Positions 32,791-40,294 of a stretch of DNA of 64,000 nt are shown here, in pieces. Each line of letters opens with the position of its first letter. The first letter of the stretch is position 1. A program made the position numbers and the translations under genes. The stretch covers positions 1-64,000 of the IMG/VR virus record IMGVR_UViG_3300037278_000142; one strand, written 5' to 3'. Below the pieces are notes generated by a model. The model did no database searches, was not told where the DNA came from, and saw only the letters and a program-made list of their open reading frames with translations. The DNA comes from a virus.

Positions 32791-32926
32791 GGCCTTCGAG
32801 GACGATGCGGGTGTTGGTCACGCGAACGACCTTCTTCACCTTATCGCGGGGCGTGTAGCGGTTGCCCACCCAAATGTCGTCGCCCTCTTTGATTTTGATG
32901 ATGCGGGTTGCGTCCATAACAGCCAT
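32774..32926 (-). CDS. Small hypothetical protein (50 aa)
   Basis: ATG 32926 after TCTAGGAGACC; beta-rich IIKIKEGDDIWVGNRYTP…VVRVTNTRIVL, like a small SH3-type barrel. Not recognised. Confidence 0.62.
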   Translation of the reverse strand: MAVMDATRIIKIKEGDDIWVGNRYTPRDKVKKVVRVTNTRIVLEGHGVWS

Positions 32927-32967
32927 GACAGGTCTCCTAGAAACGAAAGTTCACAGATTGTGAAGCA

Positions 32968-33147
32968 TTACATCTTGATGTCTTCGATGCTGTCGAACAG
33001 GTGGACACCGGGCTCCAGCTTGTTGATGTCAGCGGTGGGCTCTGGCTTGACTCGGTGGTCAATGACCTCAGGGCCTCCCGTGATGACTACTAGGAACTCG
33101 TTGTCGTCTTCAAGTGCAGTTGCTTTGATTACGATTGGGTCTTGCAT
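32968..33147 (-). CDS. Small hypothetical protein (59 aa)
   Basis: ATG 33147 to TAA 32968: MQDPIVIKATALEDDNEFLV then VITGGPEV…DSIEDIKM. Acidic, beta then helix. Not recognised. Confidence 0.62.
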   Translation of the reverse strand: MQDPIVIKATALEDDNEFLVVITGGPEVIDHRVKPEPTADINKLEPGVHLFDSIEDIKM

Positions 33148-33156
33148 GGTTTTACC

Positions 33157-33321
33157 TCACTTCATGGATACAACCGGAAAAGACCACCCGGTCGCCGGAT
33201 TTTCATTCCAACCTACAGCCTTGCCGTTCTCAAGTTCCCACCAGCAGTGGACGTTCATCTGAGGGCCGGGGAACTCTTTCCAGCCGTCTTCCTCGCGAAC
33301 CCGGCTGTATTCTTTCACCAC
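33157..33321 (-). CDS. Small hypothetical protein (54 aa), GTG start
   Basis: GTG 33321 (or 33318) to TGA 33157. Trp-rich: VKEYSRVREEDGWKEFPGP, CWWELENGKAVGW. Starts at the end of the preceding tiny gene, suggesting coupling. Not recognised. Confidence 0.55.
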   Translation of the reverse strand: MVKEYSRVREEDGWKEFPGPQMNVHCWWELENGKAVGWNENPATGWSFPVVSMK

Positions 33322-33395
33322 CGGGACATCCCACGTACTAGCTCGACGTTGCTGATGAGCTTCTTGATGCCGTCGTTGATAGTCTTCAGGCTCAT
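33315..33395 (-). CDS. Very small protein (26 aa)
   Basis: ATG 33395 to TGA 33315: MSLKTINDGIKKLISNVELV plus RGMSRW. Overlaps the 54-aa gene by 7 bp. Could be a short upstream frame. Confidence 0.4.
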   Translation of the reverse strand: MSLKTINDGIKKLISNVELVRGMSRW

Positions 33396-33397
33396 GG

Positions 33398-33658
33398 TTA
33401 GCTCACGTAGGCGGTGATTTCATAGTCGCCCGATACTTCCATTTTGTACCACGACAGGCAGAGCCAAGTGTTGACACCGACCTGCTCGTTTACCCGGCCT
33501 TCACGACCGCAGTAGATTCCCTCTTCCATGCCCTTGAGACCAGCCTGATTCAGGATGGCGTCGATGTCGGCGATGGGGATGAAGCGGTGGTAGGTCGCCA
33601 TCGCGGCGAGAAGCTTGTTCGCAATCTTACGGGCTCGGGTTTCGTTCACGTTTGCCAT
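33398..33658 (-). CDS. Hypothetical protein (86 aa), leaderless start
   Basis: 86 residues: helical N-terminus NETRARKIANKLLAAMATYH, DIDAILNQAGL, then a beta C-terminus. No ribosome-binding site; the ATG is 6 nt after a TATACT -10 box, so the mRNA should begin at the start codon. Not recognised. Confidence 0.72.
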   Translation of the reverse strand: MANVNETRARKIANKLLAAMATYHRFIPIADIDAILNQAGLKGMEEGIYCGREGRVNEQVGVNTWLCLSWYKMEVSGDYEITAYVS

Positions 33659-33664
33659 GTCTGT

Positions 33665-33695
33665 AGTATACGGGACTAACCACGGTTATGAACAA
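33665..33695 (-). promoter_or_regulatory. Leaderless-type promoter (TTGTTC-N19-TATACT)
   Basis: TTGTTC at 33695-33690, 19 nt, TATACT at 33670-33665, then 6 nt to the ATG. Upstream is AATTTCCAAAATAG, shared with the promoters at 34601 and 36620. Confidence 0.82.
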
Positions 33696-33973
33696 CTATT
33701 TTGGAAATTTTTACTGTCCGCCGTTCTTGGCGACCATGATGGGTGGGACTCGCAAAGGACATCAATCTCTTCGAGGCCGTTGCTGCCGTCCAGATATGCC
33801 CAAACCTGCTCAGCGTCATCGTCGGACAGGCCGGTGAGGAACTTGCGGAGGACATCCGGCATGGTGGAGGTCTCAGCGGCTGCGTCGGCGAGGTCGGCAT
33901 CCTTGGCGTCTTTCGCCCACTGCGGGGCTGGTGTCCATCCAAACGGGGCGGGGACTGCGACGGGCTGTTTCAT
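33686..33973 (-). CDS. Hypothetical acidic protein (95 aa)
   Basis: ATG 33973 after CTAGGAGCCACC. Begins MKQPVAVPAPFGWTPAPQWA, then an Asp/Ala-rich helix and LRKFLTGLSDDDAEQVWAYL. Its last codons overlap the promoter of the next gene. Not recognised. Confidence 0.65.
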   Translation of the reverse strand: MKQPVAVPAPFGWTPAPQWAKDAKDADLADAAAETSTMPDVLRKFLTGLSDDDAEQVWAYLDGSNGLEEIDVLCESHPSWSPRTADSKNFQNSCS

Positions 33974-33981
33974 GGTGGCTC

Positions 33982-34113
33982 CTAGCGGGTGTGGCGGGGC
34001 TTCAGGCGGCTGAGGCGGGTTGGGTGGAGGGCTCGGTAGCAAACATCCTCTACAGAGCCCCTACGGGCGACCAGAACGGCGGTAATCGTGAGATAAAGAC
34101 CAAGTATGTGCAT
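33982..34113 (-). CDS. Small membrane protein (43 aa)
   Basis: ATG 34113 to TAG 33982. One N-terminal hydrophobic helix (MHILGLYLTITAVLVA) followed by a basic tail rich in Arg. Not recognised. Confidence 0.5.
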   Translation of the reverse strand: MHILGLYLTITAVLVARRGSVEDVCYRALHPTRLSRLKPRHTR

Positions 34114-34117
34114 GGGA

Positions 34118-34594
34118 TTAGGCGTGCATAATCTGGCTGTTGAGGCTGGCCTTGCGGTCAGCGTTCATGGAAGGGTAGTAGGTGGCCCGGATGCCCTCGA
34201 TGGGGTTGAAGGTCAGCTTGTAATCCGGGTGGAGACGGCTAGTGTCGGTGACCGCAGGGCAGGTCGTGATACTCAGAACTTCCGCACGGGCAGCAGCCTC
34301 AACCTCAGGCGTCACGTCGTATTTGAAGGACTGGAGCGTGTCCGACTTGACCGGGCTGGCATTGAGCAACGCGGCCCAATCCTCAGGCTTGATGTGAGCC
34401 GACCCGTTGTAGCTGTACAGGGCCTTGACCCAAATGTAGCCAGTCATGGCGGTAATGGTGAGAAGCTGAGATTTCCGGCAACCCGGCAGGATGCCCCATA
34501 CCCGGTGGCTGGCGTAGTAACCAGTCTTGGAGTGGCTGTTGGCCGAGACTTCAATCTTGGAGGCGGTAATTTGGAGTGCGGTAGACTTCTTCAT
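34118..34594 (-). CDS. Hypothetical protein (158 aa), leaderless start
   Basis: Start taken at ATG 34594, 6 nt after TATACT; a GTG two codons earlier would fall before the expected transcription start. Mixed alpha/beta protein with TGYYASHRVWGILPGCRKS and YSYNGSAHIKPEDWAALL. Not recognised. Confidence 0.75.
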   Translation of the reverse strand: MKKSTALQITASKIEVSANSHSKTGYYASHRVWGILPGCRKSQLLTITAMTGYIWVKALYSYNGSAHIKPEDWAALLNASPVKSDTLQSFKYDVTPEVEAAARAEVLSITTCPAVTDTSRLHPDYKLTFNPIEGIRATYYPSMNADRKASLNSQIMHA

Positions 34595-34600
34595 ACCCAC

Positions 34601-34631
34601 AGTATACCGGGGCGACAGGTCTTTCGAACAA
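34601..34631 (-). promoter_or_regulatory. Leaderless-type promoter (TTGTTC-N19-TATACT)
   Basis: TTGTTC at 34631-34626, 19 nt, TATACT at 34606-34601, 6 nt to ATG 34594. Upstream AATTCCTAAAATAG matches the sister promoters. Confidence 0.83.
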
Positions 34632-34647
34632 CTATTTTAGGAATTTT

Positions 34648-34863
34648 TTACCTGTCCATCGCTTCCATGGCACGGTCTTGGGCGGCTTCCCGGCGACGGG
34701 CGAGGTAACGGGGGTCGTACTCCCAGTACCGGCCATCGAGGATGCCGAACTCAATACCGGAGTCGATGTAGTTGGCGGTCAGGATGTCCCGGCCATACCC
34801 CATGAGGAACATAGGGCGGCAGTCACCATGGACGGCTAGGGAGCGTGAGGTCTTGAGGGACAT
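34648..34863 (-). CDS. Hypothetical protein (71 aa)
   Basis: 71 residues; ILDGRYWEYDPRYLARRREAA is a charged helix at the C-terminus. The ATG follows the previous stop by 2 bp. Not recognised. Confidence 0.68.
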   Translation of the reverse strand: MSLKTSRSLAVHGDCRPMFLMGYGRDILTANYIDSGIEFGILDGRYWEYDPRYLARRREAAQDRAMEAMDR

Positions 34864-34865
34864 GG

Positions 34866-34970
34866 TTAGCCCACCAGCAGGAAGGCGATGCTGCCAAGGA
34901 TGGCACCCAAGGCTATGCCGTCCGCGATGACGCGAGACATCGAGGGTGTTTCTTTGTAGAAGAGTTTCAT
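34866..34970 (-). CDS. Very small membrane protein (34 aa)
   Basis: ATG 34970 after ATAGGAGACCACC. MKLFYKETPSMSRVIADGIA, then a hydrophobic ALGAILGSIAFLLVG end: a single-span membrane peptide. Confidence 0.6.
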   Translation of the reverse strand: MKLFYKETPSMSRVIADGIALGAILGSIAFLLVG

Positions 34971-34979
34971 GGTGGTCTC

Positions 34980-35153
34980 CTATTTCGGGAATTGAAGTAC
35001 GGTGAGGTACAGGGCGTCGAAGAACACGAAGATGTGTGCGGCGAGTAGCACCATGCTACCAGCGAAAGACTTCAGGCGGAACCGGCTGACCATCAGGTGG
35101 TAGTCGGCGTAGAAGAATGCGGCCCACAGGGCGATGGTGAACCGGATTAGCAT
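34980..35153 (-). CDS. Small membrane protein (57 aa)
   Basis: ATG 35153, overlapping the DUF262 stop by 7 bp; longer in-frame readings run through that gene and are unlikely. Two transmembrane helices (IALWAAFFYADYHLMV and SMVLLAAHIFVFFDALYL). Not recognised. Confidence 0.65.
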   Translation of the reverse strand: MLIRFTIALWAAFFYADYHLMVSRFRLKSFAGSMVLLAAHIFVFFDALYLTVLQFPK

Positions 35154-36013
35154 TTGGTGTTCTCCAGAACGTCGTGAGCCATGGCTTCCACGAGGGCTTC
35201 CTCGTACAGCTTGCGTGCCTTGGCGATGTGCTCTTCGGTCTGAGGTACACCGCCAACGTTGACCGAGAGGAACAGCCAGAGAACGTCCGACCGCTTGACC
35301 CGGCTGGCTTGCAGCTTGGCGTACTGCACACCCAAGTCCGTGAACGAGTGCTTGTCGCCCCGGCTGAACTGGAACCACGTCTTGCCCTTGAACGTGAAGC
35401 GGCCCTCCATGAACTCGATGATGGCGTTCATACGCTGCTTGCCGTCGATGACTTCCAGACGGTAGTCCTCGTCACGTTCGAGGAACACAAACTTGCCGAT
35501 GTCCGTCCTGTCCATGATGGAGTGGATGAGACGCTGCTTGTCTTCGAGCGACCACACGTAGTCACGCTGGTAGTCCGGCGATGTGATGAAGCCCCGGTGA
35601 TACGCCATGTGAACCAGTGAGTCCAGCGAGGTAGAGAGGTAGGAGGTCTGAAGGGACTCCCGGCCAAAGTTGGTGTCTTCTTCGGTGACGAGAGGCTCGA
35701 CATCGTGCCACCAGCGATAGAGCGGGAGACGGCGGTTGTTGTCGAACGGCTTGCCATACTCCTGACCCACGTCTGAGCGGCTGATGTGAATCACCTTGCC
35801 GTCCATGAGAACCTCTTCGACCGTGCAGTCCACGAGGTTGCCGATGCGAACCTTCTCACCAACCTTGAAGTCGTAGTTGGGGGGGTTGACCTGAGCAAGT
35901 TGGTCGCGGATGTCACGCTGGAATGAACCCCACTCGTGGACGCGGAAATCCTCGTAGGTCTCAGGTGCCTTGGGTGCCTTGGGTGCCTTCGGCTTACGTG
36001 TCTTTGTAGTCAT
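35147..36013 (-). CDS. DUF262 (ParB/GmrS-like) protein
   Basis: 288 residues. After a Lys/Ala/Pro-rich N-terminus and a beta-barrel-like region, the DUF262 core is clear: PDYQRDYVWSLEDKQRLIHS (about 148-168), IGKFVFLER, and YRLEVIDGKQRMNAIIEFM with the DGQ/KR catalytic-type loop near 192. In type IV restriction (GmrSD) this domain binds NTP and drives cleavage. The partner DUF1524 nuclease half is absent here, so this stand-alone version may be regulatory or counter-defence. Confidence 0.88.
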   Translation of the reverse strand: MTTKTRKPKAPKAPKAPETYEDFRVHEWGSFQRDIRDQLAQVNPPNYDFKVGEKVRIGNLVDCTVEEVLMDGKVIHISRSDVGQEYGKPFDNNRRLPLYRWWHDVEPLVTEEDTNFGRESLQTSYLSTSLDSLVHMAYHRGFITSPDYQRDYVWSLEDKQRLIHSIMDRTDIGKFVFLERDEDYRLEVIDGKQRMNAIIEFMEGRFTFKGKTWFQFSRGDKHSFTDLGVQYAKLQASRVKRSDVLWLFLSVNVGGVPQTEEHIAKARKLYEEALVEAMAHDVLENTKC

Positions 36014-36016
36014 GAC

Positions 36017-36613
36017 CTAACTCCGGTAGTAATGGTTCTGGCTGATGTAGGCGAAGGCTTCCTTCATGTTCTTGTACGTGCGCGAACTACCGAAGCGGGT
36101 GGAGATGACCCAATACTCCCCCGTGAAGTAGAACTGCTCCACTTCGGTACACTCATCACACGTAAAGACGCCGAAGTGCTTGTGCCCAAAGTCATTCTTG
36201 GTGACATAGAGTAGCAGGGTCTTTATCGCCTGACGCTGCCGCTCGTTGTGCTTGAGACCCTCAGGGCTACGTTGCAAGTCAATCGTAATGACCCGTTGTT
36301 GGGTATCCTTCCAGACGTTGCCACAGAATACCGCCGTCAGACCTAAGTCCGTGAGGGTCTTGACGAAAGCTGTGTACTTAGCGTCCGAGGTAGGGTACGC
36401 TGCCAGCAGGAACTTCCAGTCGAGCTTCTTCTTGGCAAGGGTGAGGCGATGGGCATGTTCGATGAGGTCGTTCATGTTTGCCTGAGTCACAGCAATCTGT
36501 GCCTCAAGGGGCTTGGTCATACGCTTGATTTCCTTGTCGAGAGCCTCGACCTGCTTCTGCTCAGCCATCGCCAGAGCCATCAGGGACTTCGCGGTATGTG
36601 TCTTGATTGCCAT
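36017..36613 (-). CDS. Hypothetical protein (198 aa), leaderless start
   Basis: Start taken at ATG 36613, 6 nt after TATACT. N-terminal coiled coil (MAEQKQVEALDKEIKRMTKP…), then an alpha/beta region with TCDECTEVEQFYF and SSRTYKNMKEAFAYI. Not recognised. First gene of the operon that includes DUF262. Confidence 0.75.
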   Translation of the reverse strand: MAIKTHTAKSLMALAMAEQKQVEALDKEIKRMTKPLEAQIAVTQANMNDLIEHAHRLTLAKKKLDWKFLLAAYPTSDAKYTAFVKTLTDLGLTAVFCGNVWKDTQQRVITIDLQRSPEGLKHNERQRQAIKTLLLYVTKNDFGHKHFGVFTCDECTEVEQFYFTGEYWVISTRFGSSRTYKNMKEAFAYISQNHYYRS

Positions 36614-36619
36614 GGGTAC

Positions 36620-36650
36620 AGTATACCTGACGTGACACGAAGTTGAACAA
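36620..36650 (-). promoter_or_regulatory. Leaderless-type promoter (TTGTTC-N19-TATACT)
   Basis: TTGTTC at 36650-36645, 19 nt, TATACT at 36625-36620, 6 nt to the ATG at 36613; AATTACCGAAATTC upstream. Confidence 0.83.
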
Positions 36651-36680
36651 GAATTTCGGTAATTTTTTACGATGTCGGGA

Positions 36681-36747
36681 AAGCGACACAATGTTACCGG
36701 TTAAGAGCTTTTTAGCGGATAAGCGGCACAACGTTACCGGTTAGAGG
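36681..36747. repeat. Iteron-like direct repeats
   Basis: AAGCGRCACAAYGTTACCGG plus TTA occurs at 36681 and 36721, 40 bp apart, two mismatches. A related inverted copy (GGTAACAATGTG) lies at 36813. They fill the gap between divergent genes. Confidence 0.8.
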
Positions 36748-36862
36748 GTTCTATCCCTATATGCTTTTGGGGGATTGTGAGCGCACACTAAAGTGAAATA
36801 GTTGAACTTTTTGGTAACAATGTGGGGTTCTCGGCTCCTATAGGGTTAAGGAGGCAATTAAT

Positions 36863-37027
36863 ATGGAGAAGTTTTTGGTTGGATTTGAAGACACCGCAGC
36901 ACTGGCCGTTCCCCCTGAGATTTACGAGGTCCGGAAGCAGCGGATGAAGAGGCTCATTGAACTGGGAGCCCCTATGGTAGTCATTCGGAACGAGGCGGTC
37001 ATTCTCTTGACTTGCTTCAAAACGTAA
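36863..37027 (+). CDS. Small hypothetical protein (54 aa)
   Basis: ATG 36863 with a strong AAGGAGG eight nt before it. MEKFLVGFEDTAALAVPPEI, then a basic helix YEVRKQRMKRLIELG and a hydrophobic end. Divergent from the 198-aa gene, downstream of the iteron-like repeats. Not recognised. Confidence 0.68.
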   Translation: MEKFLVGFEDTAALAVPPEIYEVRKQRMKRLIELGAPMVVIRNEAVILLTCFKT

Positions 37028-37030
37028 GGA

Positions 37031-37052
37031 GGGGAGCCTTTACTGGCTCCCC
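37031..37052. terminator. Hairpin terminator candidate
   Basis: GGGGAGCC-TTTACT-GGCTCCCC directly after the plus-strand gene and facing the convergent 270-aa gene. T-run weak on both sides. Confidence 0.6.
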
Positions 37053-37111
37053 TTCTCTAACTCATGAGGGCACACGCCCCCATTATTCACTCGACCACAG
37101 TTGCAGTGTGA

Positions 37112-37924
37112 TTATAGCTCGATGCCGTACCGCTTGGCAATACGGTTGCGGGTACGCTCACGAACGGATGCGGCCTTGTTCTCTTCAGAGCTTCCCTGTG
37201 CTTCGGGAATCTCCAGCTTGGCTGGTGCCTCAGGCTTGGCGTTGTTGTCGCGGTCAGTGATGAACGGGACGGAGCCATCGGCCTTTTTTTCCTTCTTAGT
37301 ATGAATCGGGTCTTTCTCTTTCTTATGGCACTCTTCGCAGAAATCTGTGCTGTGACCTGCCGCAAACGGGGTCATTTTGTAAGCGTGAGGTTTAGTTTTA
37401 ATCTTGGCTTCCTTGTCGAAAGCTTCCTCAGCCGGTTTGGCTTCAGAAGACTCAAGTTCCTTTTCGCCTTCCTCGAACTTCTCCTCGTCAACGGTAATCT
37501 TCTCTTCAGGATGTTCCTTCTCGCCTTCGACAACTTCCTTCTCACCCTCTTCGGCGAAAGCATCTTCGACCGGGGTCAGGTCGAGGTCAATACCCATGTT
37601 CTCGGCGAGAGCTTCAATCGCACCGGCAACATCATCGAGTGAGTGATAAACCTCGCTGATAGCGTCGGCCACAACTTCAGGGGCCTCTTCAGCGATACGC
37701 TTGAACGCGGTCGCGTACTTCTTGGTGGTAGCAAGACGGACTTGGATGGAGGCAGTCTTCGGAGCCTCGATGAGGTCGAGATTGTCACGCAGGTTCGACA
37801 AGGCGTCGGCCATAGTGCCAAGAGCGTCGGCTACTTCCGCGAGAGCCACATCAGCTTCTTTCGGCTCCTCGCCAGCTACCTGACGGAGACGAGCCCACTT
37901 CGATTGTTCATTCTTACTAGCCAT
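37112..37924 (-). CDS. Acidic virion-type/assembly protein (270 aa)
   Basis: 270 residues: a helical N-terminal domain (about 1-110), then a long Glu/Lys-rich tract (EEGEKEVVEGEKEHPEEK), and a basic C-terminus RERTRNRIAKRYGIEL. FCEECHKKEKD is a lone cysteine knuckle. Such acidic, low-complexity proteins are typical of phage assembly factors. A hairpin ACTGC-AAAAA-GTGCAGT precedes its GGAGG. Confidence 0.8.
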   Translation of the reverse strand: MASKNEQSKWARLRQVAGEEPKEADVALAEVADALGTMADALSNLRDNLDLIEAPKTASIQVRLATTKKYATAFKRIAEEAPEVVADAISEVYHSLDDVAGAIEALAENMGIDLDLTPVEDAFAEEGEKEVVEGEKEHPEEKITVDEEKFEEGEKELESSEAKPAEEAFDKEAKIKTKPHAYKMTPFAAGHSTDFCEECHKKEKDPIHTKKEKKADGSVPFITDRDNNAKPEAPAKLEIPEAQGSSEENKAASVRERTRNRIAKRYGIEL

Positions 37925-37968
37925 GATTCCTCCACTGCACTTTTTGCAGTCTACAGATGGTTTCTAAA

Positions 37969-38439
37969 TTACTTTTTCTTCAACAACGGATTCTTGTAAG
38001 AGGCCGCTATAGCTACTGGTGGAGTATAAGTCGGCTGGGTGGGTTCTTCCACTTCTTCCACAGGAGTTACAGGTTCAGTAGTAACTCCCTCCCTGATTTC
38101 CTTAGCCTTCTTCTTAGCCCCACGCATCGTTCGCTCTTCGTAGGACTCACCCGTCTCCAAATCCTTCAACATGAAAGTCTTGATGCGACGGGTAGGGTCA
38201 ATCTGAGTGATGGTGAAACGCTTGTCGTCGCTTTGCACTGTGTTCATCGAGACGCGGTTCCAGCCACCCCAGCCAGCCATGTGGAACAAGGCATTGGGGA
38301 GTTCTGGGACGACTGTGTGCTTCTCCTGCTCTGGCTCCTCATTGACCGCCATGGATTCCCCCATAGGGGTAGGGGCACCCGGTGCAGGAGGTACAGTCGG
38401 GGTAGTTTGCTGACGAACTGGCATGAAAGGTACGGACAT
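37969..38439 (-). CDS. Hypothetical structural-type protein (156 aa)
   Basis: 156 residues; Pro-rich ends flanking a compact core (AGWGGWNRVSMNTVQ…FTITQIDPTRRIKTFML). Not recognised. 3 bp from its neighbour, in the structural unit. Confidence 0.74.
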   Translation of the reverse strand: MSVPFMPVRQQTTPTVPPAPGAPTPMGESMAVNEEPEQEKHTVVPELPNALFHMAGWGGWNRVSMNTVQSDDKRFTITQIDPTRRIKTFMLKDLETGESYEERTMRGAKKKAKEIREGVTTEPVTPVEEVEEPTQPTYTPPVAIAASYKNPLLKKK

Positions 38440-38441
38440 TG

Positions 38442-39872
38442 TTAGTTCCCCACTCGATCATGAGAGGGATTATTAGCATGATGGTTAAGAACGCAATCGC
38501 CGCAGAAGAGACCCTTACATGCGGGGCACTCCGTGGGGTTGTTGCCCTTGCCACAACCCTTGCAGGTCGGGCTCTCCCACATCTTCGCGGTGTGAGCAGA
38601 AGCAGCCAACGCCATACCACCAAGTTCTGCAAGTGTGTCGCCCCCGATAGCACCTATAGCCCCTTCACCTTCGCCACTGATAGGAGCTTGCATGTTGAAG
38701 CTCTTACCCTTATCATCCTGTGAGCCGCTGTCGGGAGGGGGGTTGAGGAAGTCTGCTACCGGACCCGCTACCTTCTTGTCAGGGGTACGATGGCAGCTAC
38801 AGCAGTTGGAGTTACACTTGTGACCCTTATTTGATGTACGGGTCTCGCCGCACAGAGCACACTTGTCTTCAGCCGTCTTAGCCGAAGCTGCTACTGCCAT
38901 GGCTTTCTGCTTTTTGCCAATCTGCCGCATGATTTCGAGGAAGGGGTTCGGACGGTAGCCCTTGCCCTGACGCTTGATGGCGATGTCAATCAGCTTGGGG
39001 AAGTCACGCCAGACCTTCTTGAAGACAACTGGGTCTGCACCAATCTCAGCGTTCCATTCTTCGAAAAGGGTGGACTGCTTGACCGACTCCGATGCCTTGA
39101 ATGCATCGTAAATCAAATCGAACAGCACCACGTAACGAGTAGCCTGAGATTCGCCGATGTTGGTGTTAAGCCAGTTGACGAAGAAGCTGCGGAAGTGGTT
39201 GATGTCGATGTCGGTTTCGACAGCTTCATACTCACCCTCACTCGCGTGCTCTTCCGTGTCCAACACATTAACTTCCTTGCTGTCGTCATTACCCGGCGAC
39301 CACATGGAGTCCGTGTTCTCTTGACGCATGACCTTCTTGATGTAGTTGTTGGCTTCTTCCACACGCCACATAAAAGTCTGAATCAGGAACAACGTGACCT
39401 GACGTTCTAGAGTTTCGGATTGTGTCTTCTCGGGGAAGGAGTGGATGCGTTCTTCGAACCGGCTAAGCACCTTGCGCTTTGCCAGCGCGTTAATGATGAT
39501 ATGGTGGATGGCCTCGTCCTGCTCTTCCTCATCGCGAGACATAAGTTTGGGAGCGATTACTGCCGCGAACCACTTAGCCCAGTTCATGGTTTCGTCAACC
39601 GGCAGACCGGACTCACGTATGTATTCCTTTACATACTGATCGAAGTCTTTGTTGAAAGCAACAATGTAACGCATCCAAGCAGCGTGACGTGCAAGGGCGG
39701 CAGTGACTGGAAAAAAATCAGTTGGTGGTTGGACAGGCTTGCCCTGCAAGTCGGCGAAACAGTAACGTACCGTTCCTTCGGATGCCAATTTAGACGTGCA
39801 GCGAAAGACACTCCCGTCAGCAGAATGGACGATAGCACCAGCACGGATGAGAGGGGAGAATTTGGCGTTCAT
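38442..39872 (-). CDS. Hypothetical protein (476 aa) with zinc cluster
   Basis: 476 residues. The N-terminus has an SH3-like segment (IVHSADGSVFRC). The helical core contains MSRDEEEQDEAIHHIIINAL (about 110-130), superficially like sigma region 2. The C-terminal 130 residues carry zinc knuckles CALCGET, CNSNCCSCH and a treble-clef-like CKGCGKG…CPACKGLFCGDC. Position suggests a virion or assembly role; a transcription role is possible but weakly supported. Confidence 0.78.
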   Translation of the reverse strand: MNAKFSPLIRAGAIVHSADGSVFRCTSKLASEGTVRYCFADLQGKPVQPPTDFFPVTAALARHAAWMRYIVAFNKDFDQYVKEYIRESGLPVDETMNWAKWFAAVIAPKLMSRDEEEQDEAIHHIIINALAKRKVLSRFEERIHSFPEKTQSETLERQVTLFLIQTFMWRVEEANNYIKKVMRQENTDSMWSPGNDDSKEVNVLDTEEHASEGEYEAVETDIDINHFRSFFVNWLNTNIGESQATRYVVLFDLIYDAFKASESVKQSTLFEEWNAEIGADPVVFKKVWRDFPKLIDIAIKRQGKGYRPNPFLEIMRQIGKKQKAMAVAASAKTAEDKCALCGETRTSNKGHKCNSNCCSCHRTPDKKVAGPVADFLNPPPDSGSQDDKGKSFNMQAPISGEGEGAIGAIGGDTLAELGGMALAASAHTAKMWESPTCKGCGKGNNPTECPACKGLFCGDCVLNHHANNPSHDRVGN

Positions 39873-39941
39873 GCTTTTTCACCTACTGTAGGTTTAGAAA
39901 ATATTTACCCGTGACATGGTTGACAATCAAATAAATGAACA

Positions 39942-39976
39942 TACGAATAACCCTCTAGTATAGAGGGTTATTCGTA
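39942..39976. terminator. 16-bp perfect inverted repeat
   Basis: TACGAATAACCCTCTA, 3-nt loop, TAGAGGGTTATTCGTA between the 73-aa and 476-aa genes. It could end the upstream unit. It also overlaps a late-promoter-like AACTAC…TCTATAC sequence (39979-39958) for the 476-aa gene. Confidence 0.65.
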
Positions 39977-39993
39977 GTTGACATTTCGACTGG

Positions 39994-40215
39994 TCAATCC
40001 GTGAGAGGATCGTTAGGTGCTCCGTCAGTCTTCTTATCTTCTGACATCACTGCCTTCAAAGTTTCGAGGTACTCGCTGTGATCCTCGAATGCTTGTGGGT
40101 CGTGGGGAGCACCCTTGTCGTCGGAAGCAGCGTACTTGACGCCCATGCGGTTCAATTCCGAACCGTAAAGTGAGTTCATCGCGTCTGCGTCGGACTTTGC
40201 GATTTTCTTAGCCAT
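39994..40215 (-). CDS. Small hypothetical protein (73 aa)
   Basis: ATG 40215 after CAGGAGAAAAG; an earlier in-frame start at 40242 lies before the ribosome site. MAKKIAKSDADAMNSLYGSE, acidic tail. Not recognised. Confidence 0.72.
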   Translation of the reverse strand: MAKKIAKSDADAMNSLYGSELNRMGVKYAASDDKGAPHDPQAFEDHSEYLETLKAVMSEDKKTDGAPNDPLTD

Positions 40216-40256
40216 GGTAACTTTTCTCCTGTTTGAGGTCAAAATGAAATCCTCTA

Positions 40257-40278
40257 TATAATAGAGGCTTTCATAGTT
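40257..40278 (-). promoter_or_regulatory. Late-promoter-like site (longer spacer)
   Basis: AACTAT-N7-TCTATTAT with a hairpin CCTCTAT-ATA-ATAGAGG, about 40 nt before the 40215 start. Confidence 0.45.
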
Positions 40279-40294
40279 GAAAATTAGAGGTTAT

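Noticed and set aside
38442-39872. Second sigma factor
   Set aside because: Only one short stretch resembles sigma region 2 and the rest of the protein, with its zinc cluster, does not; kept as hypothetical.
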